DNA of 51,899 bases from Candidatus Harrisonbacteria bacterium RIFCSPHIGHO2_02_FULL_42_16 (GCA_001818695.1 MHJG01000020.1:1-51899); one strand, 5' to 3'. Shown: positions 1 through 7,820, counted from the first letter of the stretch. Made by a program: numbers and translations. Notes: generated from the sequence alone by a model not told the origin.

Positions 1-165
1 TTTCGGATTTCGCGATTTCAAATCCTTCTTCTGCCGTTCAGTCAAATCGTCAAAGATTTTTAAAACATCGGAAAAGTCCGCTGTCAATCCTCCGACATTC
101 CTAATCGGGCAATTTGATGAATGCTTATCCGCGCGCGCGCAAGAACAGCTTATTTTTTTCTTCAT
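1..165 (-). CDS. Hypothetical protein, N-terminal part (runs off the window)
   Basis: Fifty-five codons are visible, starting MKKKISCSCARADKH and running off the left edge. The start is an ATG preceded by a strong GGAGGA ribosome binding site. The first 20 residues are rich in Cys, Lys and Ser (CSC, then a later C), which could bind metal, but no family is recognised. Its upstream region is a near copy of the one in front of the lipoprotein gene at 869-1276, so the two genes should share regulation. Confidence 0.55.
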   Translation of the reverse strand, partial: MKKKISCSCARADKHSSNCPIRNVGGLTADFSDVLKIFDDLTERQKKDLKSRNPK

Positions 166-340
166 CTTCTTTTCCTCCTTTCAAGGTACGGCTTTGCCAC
201 AAACATCGTGGCTATACTACTCGGTAGAGTATAACATAAGCGCGCTTATCTTGTCAATAACATCAACCCCGTTATCAATGCCGCGCTGACGATAATTTTT
301 GCGCCGAATTTTTTCTCCTGAAAATAGTTATGGCCGGAAA
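163..340. repeat. 178-bp direct repeat, copy 1 (promoter plus transporter 3' remnant)
   Basis: This segment matches 1274-1451 over 178 bases without gaps and with about ten substitutions by eye. On the minus strand it contains the last ~28 codons of the EamA-like transporter, still in frame and ending in TAA (GHNYFQEKKF...LLTR), then a promoter and ribosome binding site reading into the gene at 1-165. It looks like the remains of a second transporter copy whose upstream part was lost where the toxin gene now ends. Confidence 0.9.
217..257 (-). promoter_or_regulatory. Promoter with CTAC-TCG-GTAG operator-like site
   Basis: On the minus strand the -35 is TTGACA (252-257) and the -10 is TATACT (228-233), with 18 bases between. 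The partly palindromic 11-mer CTACTCGGTAG (217-227) directly follows the -10, where a repressor would block initiation. The same arrangement occurs at 1328-1368 and 4226-4263. Confidence 0.65.
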
Positions 341-342
341 AA

Positions 343-600
343 TTAAATTTGATAAGCTTTGTTTCTATGTTTAATCCGATAAATTTTTATTTCTTTATTT
401 TTATCGTCAATTTCGTATAAAATTCTCCAATCGCCGACTCTCAAGCGATAAAAATTTTTAGAACCAACTAATTTTTTAACATTAGCCAGCCAAGAATTAC
501 TCTTTAACAATAAAAGACGCTCGATAATTCTTAATCTTAAAGAGTTATCGAGCGCATTTAAATCTTTTTCAGCGCGCCGTTCTATAAAGATTTTATACAC
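343..600 (-). CDS. RelE/ParE-family toxin
   Basis: This 85-residue protein has the usual RelE/ParE size and layout: an N-terminal MYKIFIERRAEKDL strand and helix, the central FYRLRVGDWRILYEID strands, and a C-terminal YRIKHRNKAYQI strand with basic residues of the kind RelE nucleases use. RelE members cut mRNA on the ribosome; ParE members poison gyrase. The sequence looks closer to RelE but this is not decisive. It overlaps the antitoxin gene by eight bases, implying translational coupling. Its 3' end abuts the transporter remnant in the 178-bp repeat. Confidence 0.85.
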   Translation of the reverse strand: MYKIFIERRAEKDLNALDNSLRLRIIERLLLLKSNSWLANVKKLVGSKNFYRLRVGDWRILYEIDDKNKEIKIYRIKHRNKAYQI

Positions 601-787
601 TATCTTTTAAATAATCATCTAATTTTCGAAAAGAAGTTTTTCCCGTTTTAATTCTTCGAAGTTCTGCTAAATCTTCCCGGTCTTCCGCCAATTTTAATAA
701 CTGCTTATATTTTTTAATATCCAAAATAACGGCGCGCGGCTTGCCATTTTTTATAATTACTTGTGGATTTTGTAAACTAATATTCAT
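593..787 (-). CDS. Phd/YefM-like antitoxin
   Basis: This 64-residue protein precedes the RelE-like toxin and overlaps it. Residues 1-30 (NPQVIIKNGKPRAVILDIKKY) fit the Phd/YefM DNA-binding fold, in which a short beta sheet carries the 'xGxPxAVLxxxxxY' pattern. The rest is a charged helix likely to wrap the toxin. Such antitoxins usually repress their own operon. The -10 lies only seven bases before the ATG, so the mRNA probably has almost no leader. Confidence 0.8.
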   Translation of the reverse strand: MNISLQNPQVIIKNGKPRAVILDIKKYKQLLKLAEDREDLAELRRIKTGKTSFRKLDDYLKDSV

Positions 788-794
788 ATTTCTA

Positions 795-823
795 TATTAA
801 CAAATTTTATCTCCCGATGTCAA
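795..823 (-). promoter_or_regulatory. Promoter of the toxin-antitoxin operon
   Basis: TTGACA (818-823) and TTAATA (795-800) are 17 bases apart on the minus strand. The ATG of the antitoxin follows within about seven bases, predicting a leaderless transcript. Confidence 0.6.
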
Positions 824-833
824 AAAAAACAAA

Positions 834-860
834 AAGCCGGTTCTTTTGAGGAACCGGCTT
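834..860 (-). terminator. Rho-independent terminator of the lipoprotein gene
   Basis: A perfect 10-bp stem (AAGCCGGTTC/GAACCGGCTT) with a 7-base loop is followed on the minus strand by a T-rich run. It separates the lipoprotein gene from the toxin-antitoxin promoter. Confidence 0.85.
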
Positions 861-868
861 CAATAAAT

Positions 869-1276
869 TTATTTCTCCACCGAAGGAACTACCACTTTCT
901 TGGGACGCCTCTTGGCTAATACTTCTTCCCATTGATCCCTAACCTCATAGGTAACTATTACCTTTGCCCGTGAAAAAGTTTTATTCATAAGCCGATCTTT
1001 TTCAAATACTATAATTAATACCTCGTCTACTGGCGGATCTTGAATCGAAACTGCCACATTTTCCACATTAGAAACAAATAACTTTTCTGAACTCCAAGTA
1101 TCAACAACCAATGAATATACACCTGCACGTGAATCAAAAAAAACTTTCGCTGATTTAACTACCAGCTCATACTTTTTAGGAACACTAACTGGCTTATTTT
1201 GGAAGTTGTCTGCACACCCGACCATGACCAACGCTATAGAAACCAGAATAACCGAACTAAACAACTTTTCGCCCAT
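869..1276 (-). CDS. Predicted lipoprotein of unknown function
   Basis: The 135-residue protein begins with a short basic stretch, a hydrophobic segment and the lipobox VMVGC (Cys at residue 21), so it should be lipidated and anchored outside the membrane. The mature part (CADNFQNKPVSVPKKYEL...) is predicted to be beta-rich and ends in a basic tail (KRRPKKVVVP). No family is recognised. The start has a strong GGAGGA site. Its promoter region is one of the two 178-bp repeat copies. Confidence 0.7.
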   Translation of the reverse strand: MGEKLFSSVILVSIALVMVGCADNFQNKPVSVPKKYELVVKSAKVFFDSRAGVYSLVVDTWSSEKLFVSNVENVAVSIQDPPVDEVLIIVFEKDRLMNKTFSRAKVIVTYEVRDQWEEVLAKRRPKKVVVPSVEK

Positions 1277-1451
1277 CTTCTTTTCCTCCTTTCAAGGTAC
1301 GGCTTTGCCACAAACATCGTGGCTATACTACTCGGTAGATTGTAACATAGATACGCTTATCTTGTCAATAATGCCAACCCCGCTATCAATGCCGCGCTGA
1401 CGATAATTTTTGCGCCGAATTTTTTCTCCTGAAAATAGTTATGGCCGGAAA
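1274..1451. repeat. 178-bp direct repeat, copy 2
   Basis: This is the second copy of the segment at 163-340. Here the transporter part is the genuine 3' end of the gene at 1357-2190, so this copy is likely ancestral. The -10 hexamer differs between copies (TACAAT here, TATACT in copy 1) while the operator-like 11-mer is unchanged. Confidence 0.9.
1328..1368 (-). promoter_or_regulatory. Lipoprotein promoter with CTAC-TCG-GTAG site
   Basis: TTGACA (1363-1368) and TACAAT (1339-1344) are separated by 18 bases on the minus strand, with CTACTCGGTAG (1328-1338) immediately downstream. The -35 lies inside the last codons of the upstream transporter gene. Confidence 0.65.
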
Positions 1452-2190
1452 TTATGCCCGCCAGCACAGACGAAGCGCGCCCGGCGGCAGTCGCAATGCC
1501 CGGATTGCCAAAGGCAATAGCAAAAGAGCCGAAAATAGACGCAATGCTATGCGCGAAACCCTGGCCCAAAAAAGTCCGGCGCCGCAAAAAAGATAAGGGG
1601 TTTTCACGCGCCAAAAACCTCGCTGCCAAAAAGAAATAAAACAACAAAATTAAAAGAGTAATGATTTGCTCCGCCTCTACGGAATTAAAATGGGTGATGT
1701 TGTATTTAAAAAGAGATATGGTAGCCACCGCATTCACGGCGGTAAAAAGCGAATAGCCGATTCCTTTGGTATTCAAAATATGAAATAAAATAATGAAAAA
1801 GAAGGTGGCGAAAATTAAAGTAATGCCAATCCATTGTCCGGAAGAAACAGTAAAACCCAGCAAAAGATCGGTTGCTAAAAGAAGCGGGATAGTAATATTC
1901 CGGACAAAAGCGTAGGTGCTTCGGTCGGTCTTCATAATCGCCAGCATGCTTGCTTGCGCCTGAAAAATTTCCAGCACCGCTTTAATCGCAAAAGTCGGAA
2001 GAGACGCCAAGCTGAACACAAAACTATTTCTAAACGCCGCGATGGCGAGAAAAACCAAAATGCCAAAAAGGGTATTGATAAACCCGGCAGTGTAAACGGT
2101 CTCTTTTTTATGAACGGTTTCAAACTTAATAATTGAAGAGGAAACCTCATCAATAAAACTGGCCAACGAGGCAAAGAGCACGCTAATCAT
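1357..2190 (-). CDS. EamA/DMT-like multi-pass membrane transporter
   Basis: The 277-residue protein is almost entirely hydrophobic, with roughly nine or ten membrane segments in two similar halves, as in the EamA drug/metabolite transporter superfamily. The last half has the small-residue pattern FAIAFGNPGIATAAGRASSVLAGIISG, which resembles the packed helix before the final segments of DMT transporters. The substrate cannot be told. Its 3' end is duplicated at 163-340. The upstream neighbour on the strand is the C-terminal phosphohexomutase gene, 54 bases away. Confidence 0.65.
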   Translation of the reverse strand: MISVLFASLASFIDEVSSSIIKFETVHKKETVYTAGFINTLFGILVFLAIAAFRNSFVFSLASLPTFAIKAVLEIFQAQASMLAIMKTDRSTYAFVRNITIPLLLATDLLLGFTVSSGQWIGITLIFATFFFIILFHILNTKGIGYSLFTAVNAVATISLFKYNITHFNSVEAEQIITLLILLFYFFLAARFLARENPLSFLRRRTFLGQGFAHSIASIFGSFAIAFGNPGIATAAGRASSVLAGIISGHNYFQEKKFGAKIIVSAALIAGLALLTR

Positions 2191-2244
2191 AGATGTTATC
2201 GGCGAATAAATAAATTCGTAAATTAGTATATCCGTACTAATTCG

Positions 2245-3249
2245 TTATCCGTTGATGATTTTTTTAATTTCTTTTAATTTTTCATTAAATAATTTTTTGC
2301 CGGTTGCTTCCACATTCAGCCGCAAAAGCGGTTCGGTATTGGACGGCCGCACATTAAACCATCCCTCACCCTTGAAAGAGTGCGAAGCTAAGTGCTTCGA
2401 AAGAAACCGCTCTTTCAAGGGTGAGGGACCAAATTCAACTGTTAAGCCGTCTAATTTAGAAATTTTGCAACCTTGATTTTTGTATCTCTTCTCAATTTTA
2501 TTCAAAACTTTTTCTTTATCCCGAACTTCAAAATTAATCTCTCCTGACCGATAATATTTAGGTAAATTGTCCAGCCAATTCGCAAAATCGGTCTTTAGGC
2601 CGGAAACAAAATTAATAACCTGAATAGCGGCGAAAATGCCGGAATCGCAATAAAAAAAATCTTTAAAGTAATAATGACCGGAATGTTCCAAACCCAGAGT
2701 GGCCTTTTTCTCCCGCATCAATTTTTTAAAAAAATAATGCCCCACCTGCGAAATAAAAACTTGTCGCTTTCTATTTTCTACTTTTAACTTCTTAAGCCGC
2801 CAGCTGGATACAATTCCAACCACATAAGGCGGCTTAAACATTCGCGTCAAAACATAAGCCGACTCGTTCGGGTCAATCCATCTTCCTTTATTATCAATAA
2901 AAAACACCCGGTCGCCGTCGCCGTCAAAAATTATTCCTAAATCAGCGCCGACACGCTTTGCGGTCGGCGCCCCGACCCAACGTCGAGGCTCCCTTACCTC
3001 CCTTCCTACTTGTCTCATTGCGCCTTTTACTAATGGATTCGGCCCATGCGCCGGAAAATTCCCGTCCGGTTTTGCATTAAGCAAAACATAATTAACTTGT
3101 CGCTTGTCGCTTGTCGCTTGTCGCTTCCGGAATAATTCTTTAAGAATTATTCCGGTCGTTCCGTTAGAGCAATCGAATACAACCTTGAGCGGTTTTTTAA
3201 TTTTTACAAACTTTTTAAGAAAATCAGCGTATTGTTTTTGATAATCCAT
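2245..3249 (-). CDS. Phosphohexomutase, C-terminal domains II-IV (split gene)
   Basis: The 334 residues cover the part of a phosphomannomutase/phosphoglucomutase after domain I: a domain II start (LKVVFDCSNGTTG, ~21-33), the metal-binding loop DGDGDR (109-114) of domain III, and the phosphate-binding RPSNTEP loop of domain IV near residue 307. The catalytic-serine domain is missing and lies in a separate gene at 4277-4699. A -10 (TATACT, 3257-3262) sits eight bases before the ATG, so it is transcribed on its own with almost no leader. It holds at least three repeat insertions: a 7-bp tandem repeat, a 26-bp hairpin (2945-2970) and a 65-bp palindrome (2363-2427) just before RPSNTEP. Confidence 0.85.
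   Translation of the reverse strand: MDYQKQYADFLKKFVKIKKPLKVVFDCSNGTTGIILKELFRKRQATSDKRQVNYVLLNAKPDGNFPAHGPNPLVKGAMRQVGREVREPRRWVGAPTAKRVGADLGIIFDGDGDRVFFIDNKGRWIDPNESAYVLTRMFKPPYVVGIVSSWRLKKLKVENRKRQVFISQVGHYFFKKLMREKKATLGLEHSGHYYFKDFFYCDSGIFAAIQVINFVSGLKTDFANWLDNLPKYYRSGEINFEVRDKEKVLNKIEKRYKNQGCKISKLDGLTVEFGPSPLKERFLSKHLASHSFKGEGWFNVRPSNTEPLLRLNVEATGKKLFNEKLKEIKKIING
2363..2427. repeat. 65-bp palindromic insertion inside the phosphohexomutase gene
   Basis: Perfect 18-bp arms (CCCTCACCCTTGAAAGAG and its complement) surround a smaller hairpin. It encodes about 22 extra residues (SPLKERFLSKHLASHSFKGEG) between the usual domain IV strand and the RPSNTEP loop, in frame. The same arm sequence forms an inverted repeat at 45880-46009. 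Confidence 0.85.
3096..3123. repeat. 7-bp tandem repeat inside the phosphohexomutase gene
   Basis: CTTGTCG occurs four times in a row and encodes the stretch KRQATSDKRQ on the minus strand, between a domain II helix and the next strand. Confidence 0.9.
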
Positions 3250-3283
3250 AACATTAAGTATAACTGATTTCTTAATATAAAGA

Positions 3284-3316
3284 ACAAAAAACCGTTCGCA
3301 AAAACGAACGGTCTAA
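3284..3316 (-). terminator. Terminator of the PP2C-like gene
   Basis: The stem ACCGTTCG/CGAACGGT with a short T-rich loop is followed by T residues on the minus strand. It isolates the PP2C-like gene from the phosphohexomutase C-terminal gene. Confidence 0.8.
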
Positions 3317-3331
3317 TTAAAATCAATATAT

Positions 3332-4180
3332 TTAAAACTCTATCGCGATAGCGGTTGCTTCCCGGTCAGTTGTCCAGCTTGTGCCGTGCTTAGCTTTTTC
3401 TGCCGATCTCGTATCACTAAGCAATTTCGGCAATCCTCCGAGCGCGTAAATCTCCAAAACTTTCTTGGAAAGCAAGTCCGAATTTTTTGTCATTTCCATC
3501 GGAACAAACCCGTCGGTCGCCAATATTAAGGTCTTTATTTCTTCTTTGAAAAAACAGTATCTTTGCAAAAGCTGGCAAAATTCTGGCTGGCCGTTCAAAA
3601 CCCCAAATCCATTTGGAACCAGCTTATTGCGGTAAGTTCGATAGCTCCAATCCTGGAAAGGAATAAATTCCTCCCAGCATTTTTGGCGGTTTCCATCATA
3701 TTTACGCATTAATTTCGCGAACTTATCTTCCTGTTCTTTTTCCGAAAAAAAAGTCCGGTTTTCCGAAGCGCCGGTTTTTCCATCTTTCATTTGCCAGATA
3801 GCGACACAATCTCCGGCGATAACTATCTCTATGGCTTTTTCTCCGACAAAAACGACAGCGAGAGCTGTAGCTGGAAGTTTATCCGTTTGTTCAATTGGCA
3901 AGTTTGGCAATAACGCCCATTTTCTTACTTCTTCATTGGCTTTTTGCAAAAGCGAATCCAGATCTGAAAGATCCCTTATTGGATAGGAAGAGGAAAAAGT
4001 ATTAGTGACAATTTCAACAACTGTTTGCCCGCCGCTTAATCCGTGATATTTTTTAGGGCCTTCTTTCGGAGTATAGCTTGGGCTTACCCCATCCAGCACT
4101 CCAAAAAACGGTTGACACAGAAATGATCCGTCTTCAATCACCTTGGCATCACCCTGATCAAACAATTTCTGCACCTTCAT
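3332..4180 (-). CDS. PP2C-like (PPM) serine/threonine phosphatase
   Basis: Four features fit the PPM fold: FGVLDGVSP near the N-terminus (the DG metal-binding motif), AIEIVIAGDCVAIWQ in the middle (the GDS-like strand), LILATDGFV (second aspartate) and the C-terminal TDREATAIAIEF (the usual 'DDxT' aspartate region). Together these Asp residues would hold two metal ions. I chose the ATG at 4180, giving 282 residues, because AGGGAGGGG lies just upstream; an earlier ATG at 4222 lacks a site. It sits between two halves of a phosphohexomutase and has its own promoter and terminator. The substrate is unknown. Confidence 0.7.
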   Translation of the reverse strand: MKVQKLFDQGDAKVIEDGSFLCQPFFGVLDGVSPSYTPKEGPKKYHGLSGGQTVVEIVTNTFSSSYPIRDLSDLDSLLQKANEEVRKWALLPNLPIEQTDKLPATALAVVFVGEKAIEIVIAGDCVAIWQMKDGKTGASENRTFFSEKEQEDKFAKLMRKYDGNRQKCWEEFIPFQDWSYRTYRNKLVPNGFGVLNGQPEFCQLLQRYCFFKEEIKTLILATDGFVPMEMTKNSDLLSKKVLEIYALGGLPKLLSDTRSAEKAKHGTSWTTDREATAIAIEF

Positions 4181-4225
4181 TACCCCTCCCTTCTTCTTTA
4201 TTTTATTATCAAGAACCAACAAAAA

Positions 4226-4263
4226 CTACTGGGTAGTATATTATATACAATTAATTAAATCAA
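4226..4263 (-). promoter_or_regulatory. PP2C-like gene promoter with CTAC-TGG-GTAG site
   Basis: TTGATT (4258-4263) and TATACT (4235-4240) are 17 bases apart on the minus strand; CTACTGGGTAG (4226-4236) overlaps the downstream edge of the -10. It matches the sites at 217-227 and 1328-1338 at ten of eleven bases. Confidence 0.6.
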
Positions 4264-4276
4264 GGGTGTTACCTAA

Positions 4277-4699
4277 TTACTTAATTACCAATTTCCGTAT
4301 CGTTAATCCGCTAATCGGCCGCGCGTTTTTGCCGACGACTTTCAATCCGTTATATTCTTTCGGATTATGAGAAGCGGTTACCATAATACCGCCGTCAGCT
4401 TTCAGGTGGTTCACTAAAAAATAAAGCATCGGGGTGGTAATTATTCCAACGGGGTAAAGGGTAGGGGGTAAAGGGTAGAGTAATTTTTTACTTTTGACTT
4501 TTGGCTCTCCCCTCAACCCTCTCAAAACTGCCTTATATAAACTTGGCGAACTCAATCTGGCATCGCGGCCGACTACAATTTTCCCGCGAAAAATTTTAGA
4601 AAACCGCCTGACTATTTCAAAAACCGCCTCTTCGTTAATTTCCTCCGGATATTTTCCGCGAACATCGTAGGCCTTAAAAATTTTAGAATTTATTTTCAT
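4277..4699 (-). CDS. Phosphohexomutase, N-terminal catalytic domain I (split gene)
   Basis: The 140 residues match domain I of the alpha-D-phosphohexomutase family: [11 protein letters not shown] at residues 8-18, IVVGRDAR (41-48), and the catalytic serine loop TASHNP with Ser110. The protein stops right after domain I ([12 protein letters not shown]). Domains II-IV are encoded at 2245-3249, so the two together would make one enzyme interconverting hexose-1- and hexose-6-phosphates. Residues 63-82 ([20 protein letters not shown]) come from 7-bp tandem repeats and look like an insertion. The ATG at 4711 is a possible alternative start, close to a TATAAT. Confidence 0.85.
   Translation of the reverse strand: MKINSKIFKAYDVRGKYPEEINEEAVFEIVRRFSKIFRGKIVVGRDARLSSPSLYKAVLRGLRGEPKVKSKKLLYPLPPTLYPVGIITTPMLYFLVNHLKADGGIMVTASHNPKEYNGLKVVGKNARPISGLTIRKLVIK
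4452..4507. repeat. Two 7-bp tandem repeat tracts inside phosphohexomutase domain I
   Basis: Positions 4452-4479 read as four heptamers (GGGTAAA, GGGTAGG, GGGTAAA, GGGTAGA). Positions ~4491-4507 contain CTTTTGA and CTTTTGG. Both tracts keep the reading frame. Confidence 0.85.
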
Positions 4700-4770
4700 A
4701 ATCAGTTGCATTTTTATTATAACATCTGTACAATTGCCATTAGTAAATCTTTGAAAATTAGGAGTGGCTA

Positions 4771-5532
4771 ATGGAAGATTCCAAACTCTTAAAGCAGGTA
4801 AGGGCAATCCAGCGCCTTAACGAATCAAGGTTAAAAAATCTCGCGGCCGTCTACTTAGAAAGGCAATTTTATGAGTGGGTTGAATTATTGCGCGCTTTTA
4901 ATGAAAAATTAGGGGTTCCAACCGCTTTTGTTTTGGCGGAAGAAATGTTCTGGCTAACCGGCTATTTAACGCCTGTCTACGCCCAATACGCGGCTTGGAG
5001 AATAAACGACAATGATTTTAATAAGCAATTTTCTAAAGCGATAGTTGATTTTATCGCGGAAAGACAGTTAAGCGCCAGAAATCCGGACAATCAAAAATCC
5101 TTAGCCGAACTTTACGCGCAATATGCGGCCACTATTTTTACCGCGCACGAAACGCAGAACAGAAACCATAAGGAATTAACCCGAATTTTCGCGGAATCGC
5201 TGAGAATCGCCGAACTGGAAAAAATAGAACCGAACAGCGATGTCTTTTCTGATAAAAATCATTATGCTAATTTCCTTCGGCTAACCGAACAGCCGGACAC
5301 TTACAGAACTAAACTTATCAGAATAACAAAAACAATATCCGAAAAATGCTCCGAAATGTCGCAACGGCAAAGAAATGCCGCCAGCAGCCCAAACGCTTCA
5401 ACTGATGCTAATGATGAATTCCAAAAAAAATTCACAGTAATGTATTACAAAATTAAACTTAAAAAGCATAAATTGGCGTATAGGGAAGCAATAATGGAAA
5501 GAATTTTAAATGTATTTTATCCTCGCAAGTAA
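4771..5532 (+). CDS. Hypothetical helical protein
   Basis: A 253-residue, probably soluble, largely alpha-helical protein. It has several Tyr/Ala-rich helices ([25 protein letters not shown]) and a basic C-terminus ([16 protein letters not shown]). Residues ~200-215 are low complexity (Ser, Ala, Asn). No family is recognised. The ATG follows TTAGGAG; TTGCAT and TACAAT with 17 bases between lie upstream. It is transcribed divergently from phosphohexomutase domain I and ends at a terminator just before ftsK. Confidence 0.6.
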   Translation: MEDSKLLKQVRAIQRLNESRLKNLAAVYLERQFYEWVELLRAFNEKLGVPTAFVLAEEMFWLTGYLTPVYAQYAAWRINDNDFNKQFSKAIVDFIAERQLSARNPDNQKSLAELYAQYAATIFTAHETQNRNHKELTRIFAESLRIAELEKIEPNSDVFSDKNHYANFLRLTEQPDTYRTKLIRITKTISEKCSEMSQRQRNAASSPNASTDANDEFQKKFTVMYYKIKLKKHKLAYREAIMERILNVFYPRK

Positions 5533-5546
5533 CGCGGGGATTTTTA
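5519..5546 (+). terminator. Terminator before ftsK
   Basis: The stem ATCCTCGC/GCGGGGAT (one G-T pair) overlaps the end of the upstream gene and is followed by TTTTTATT. A TATAAT for ftsK comes directly after (5550-5555). Confidence 0.75.
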
Positions 5547-5570
5547 TTGTATAATAATACTGACGAACTT

Positions 5571-7724
5571 ATGGCAAGAAAAAATAAAAAAGTTGGGAAT
5601 AAATTCGGATTACGGGAAAAATTCCGCTTGCTCCGTTCCCAAATCCATCCGGAAACCGAGCAAAGCATTCTGGCGATTATTTTTATTGCCATATCCTCTA
5701 TTCTTATCCTTGCCAATCTGCACAGCGCCGGTCCGGCCGGAGAATTTATTTATAAAGTTTTAACCAAGCTTTTTGGGCTGGGATATTATTTATTTCCGGC
5801 TATTTTTCTGATAATGGCCGGAGTTTTTTTGTCGGGCCGGCAAAAAGAAAGGATGCTGGCGATGACTTTTATCGGTGGCGCGCTTTTTATCATAGCCGGC
5901 CTGGGACTGATTGATATTATTGAGCCGGAAAAAGGCGGTTTACTCGGCCGATGGGCCGGATTTTTAGAACTGCCTTTCGGTTCTACCACCGCCATTATCA
6001 TCAATGCCGCCATTTTATTGGCCGCAATTCTGCTGACTATAAATCTGCCGCTCAAATTCCGCGAAAAAAAAGAGGAGGAATACGAGGAACCGAAAATTAT
6101 AATCCGAAATCCGGAAGTTTTCTCCGCCTCGCCGCCAGAACCGGCAGCCGTGGAAAATAAATCTGAAGAAGAAAAATCGCTATCCGAAAAAGAAATGTCC
6201 GCCAAAGGCGGATCCGCCTCTGGTGGAAAACCCCAAAATCCTAAAGCGTTTTTTGTCCCCAAAAAACTTGCCCAAAACCAGCCCAGAGGAAAATCGTATT
6301 CTTTCCCGCCGCTTTCACTTCTAAAATCTAACATTGAAAAACCTACATCCGGCGACTTGCGCGCCAACGCCAACATTATAAAAAGAACTCTGGATAGCTT
6401 CGGCATTCCGGTGGAAATGGGAGAAATTTCCATCGGACCGAAAGTTACCCGCTACACCTTAAAGCCGGCGGAGGGTGTAAAAATTTCCCGCATTACCACT
6501 TTAAATCAGGACTTAGCATTGGCGCTGGCCGCCCATCCCATTCGCATTGAAGCGCCGATTCCCGGAAAATCGCTGGTGGGAATAGAAGTCCCGAATAAAT
6601 CAGCGGCCATTGTCCGGCTTGGCAGTTTAATGGCCTTTCCGGAATTCACTTCCGGCGGAATGCTTAGTTTTATCCTTGGCCGGGATGTCAGTGGCGAACC
6701 GGTATTTGCCGATATTGAAAAAATGCCGCACCTTCTGATTGCCGGCTCCACCGGCAGCGGAAAATCCGTAGCGATTCACTCATTGCTTATATCTTTGCTA
6801 TATAAAAATTCTCCGGAGACCTTAAAACTTATTTTGATTGACCCGAAACGGGTGGAACTTACTATATATAACGATATTCCGCATCTTATCGCGCCGGTGA
6901 TTACTGACGGGAAAAAAGCGCTGGGCGTATTCCGCTGGGCAATTGAAGAAATGGAAAAACGCTACGATAAATTGCAGGCGGCCGGCGCCAGAGATATTAA
7001 AGGATATAATAAATCCCAAACCGAAGACCTTCTGCCGTATTTATTGATTGTAGTGGATGAATTGGCAGACCTGATGGCGGCTTACGGCCGGGATATTGAA
7101 AGTTCCATTGTCCGACTGGCGCAAATGGCGCGCGCCACCGGCATTCATCTCATTCTTTCCACCCAGCGGCCATCGGTGGAAGTCATTACCGGCCTTATTA
7201 AGGCAAACATTACTTCGCGAATGGCGCTTCAGGTTGCCAGCCAGGTAGATTCCCGCACCATTCTTGACATGTCCGGAGCGGAAAAACTGCTGGGCGGCGG
7301 AGATATGCTTTTTATTTCCTCTGAACTTTCCAAACCGAAACGGATTCAAGGCGCTTATCTTGGCGAAGAAGAATTGCGTTCAGTTGCGGATTTCATTCGG
7401 GACAATAATATGACAAATGACTACAATAAAAACGACAGTAAAAAAATCGCGCCTAACTTTGAAAAAGATATGGGAACGAACTTAAATTTGGACGAATATG
7501 CCAAAGAAGAAGATGACGAACTGTACGACGAAGCCGTAAAAATTGTGCGCGAAGCGCAAAAAGCATCTGCCTCTCTTTTACAAAGACGTCTGGCTGTCGG
7601 TTATGCCCGCGCCGCCCGCCTGCTGGATATAATGGAAGAACGCGGCATAGTCGGACCGGGAGACGGGGCCAAACCGAGAGAAGTATATTTAGACAAACCG
7701 GAACAAATGGCTAATGACCAATAA
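5571..7724 (+). CDS. ftsK: DNA translocase FtsK/SpoIIIE
   Basis: FtsK pumps DNA through the closing septum. The 717 residues start with about four membrane helices (~25-170), then a charged, low-complexity linker (~180-260), then the motor domain. Walker A is GSTGSGKS near residue 392 and the Walker B strand is LLIVVDELADLM. The C-terminal ~60 residues (SLLQRRLAVGYARAARLLDIMEERGIVGP) form the gamma winged helix that reads the orienting DNA sequences. The ATG at 5571 is about 15 bases after a TATAAT; a TTG at 5547 lies ahead of that box and is unlikely. A strong terminator follows. Confidence 0.95.
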   Translation: MARKNKKVGNKFGLREKFRLLRSQIHPETEQSILAIIFIAISSILILANLHSAGPAGEFIYKVLTKLFGLGYYLFPAIFLIMAGVFLSGRQKERMLAMTFIGGALFIIAGLGLIDIIEPEKGGLLGRWAGFLELPFGSTTAIIINAAILLAAILLTINLPLKFREKKEEEYEEPKIIIRNPEVFSASPPEPAAVENKSEEEKSLSEKEMSAKGGSASGGKPQNPKAFFVPKKLAQNQPRGKSYSFPPLSLLKSNIEKPTSGDLRANANIIKRTLDSFGIPVEMGEISIGPKVTRYTLKPAEGVKISRITTLNQDLALALAAHPIRIEAPIPGKSLVGIEVPNKSAAIVRLGSLMAFPEFTSGGMLSFILGRDVSGEPVFADIEKMPHLLIAGSTGSGKSVAIHSLLISLLYKNSPETLKLILIDPKRVELTIYNDIPHLIAPVITDGKKALGVFRWAIEEMEKRYDKLQAAGARDIKGYNKSQTEDLLPYLLIVVDELADLMAAYGRDIESSIVRLAQMARATGIHLILSTQRPSVEVITGLIKANITSRMALQVASQVDSRTILDMSGAEKLLGGGDMLFISSELSKPKRIQGAYLGEEELRSVADFIRDNNMTNDYNKNDSKKIAPNFEKDMGTNLNLDEYAKEEDDELYDEAVKIVREAQKASASLLQRRLAVGYARAARLLDIMEERGIVGPGDGAKPREVYLDKPEQMANDQ

Positions 7725-7744
7725 CTGCATGGATAAATAAAACT

Positions 7745-7773
7745 CCACGGGCTGAAACCCGTGGTTTCTTTTT
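7745..7773 (+). terminator. ftsK terminator
   Basis: CCACGGG and CCCGTGG pair around a short loop and are followed by TTTCTTTTT. Confidence 0.85.
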
Positions 7774-7790
7774 CACTCCGGCTTTGCTGG

Positions 7791-7820
7791 TCTGCCACTA
7801 TGCCATAGCATAGTGGCAGA
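7791..7820. repeat. 12-bp-arm palindrome in the ftsK downstream region
   Basis: TCTGCCACTATG and its exact complement flank a 6-base loop. The 7725-7998 intergenic stretch also holds a second CCACGG/CCGTGG pair with a TTCGACAAGCTCA core and a terminator-like hairpin at 7905-7930. No gene was seen. Confidence 0.8.

Noticed and set aside
1454-1639. Plus-strand open frames inside the EamA-like gene
   Set aside because: Shadows of the real minus-strand gene; no RBS and unnatural composition.
5547-5570. Upstream TTG start for ftsK
   Set aside because: It overlaps the end of the terminator and the TATAAT box; ATG at 5571 is better placed.
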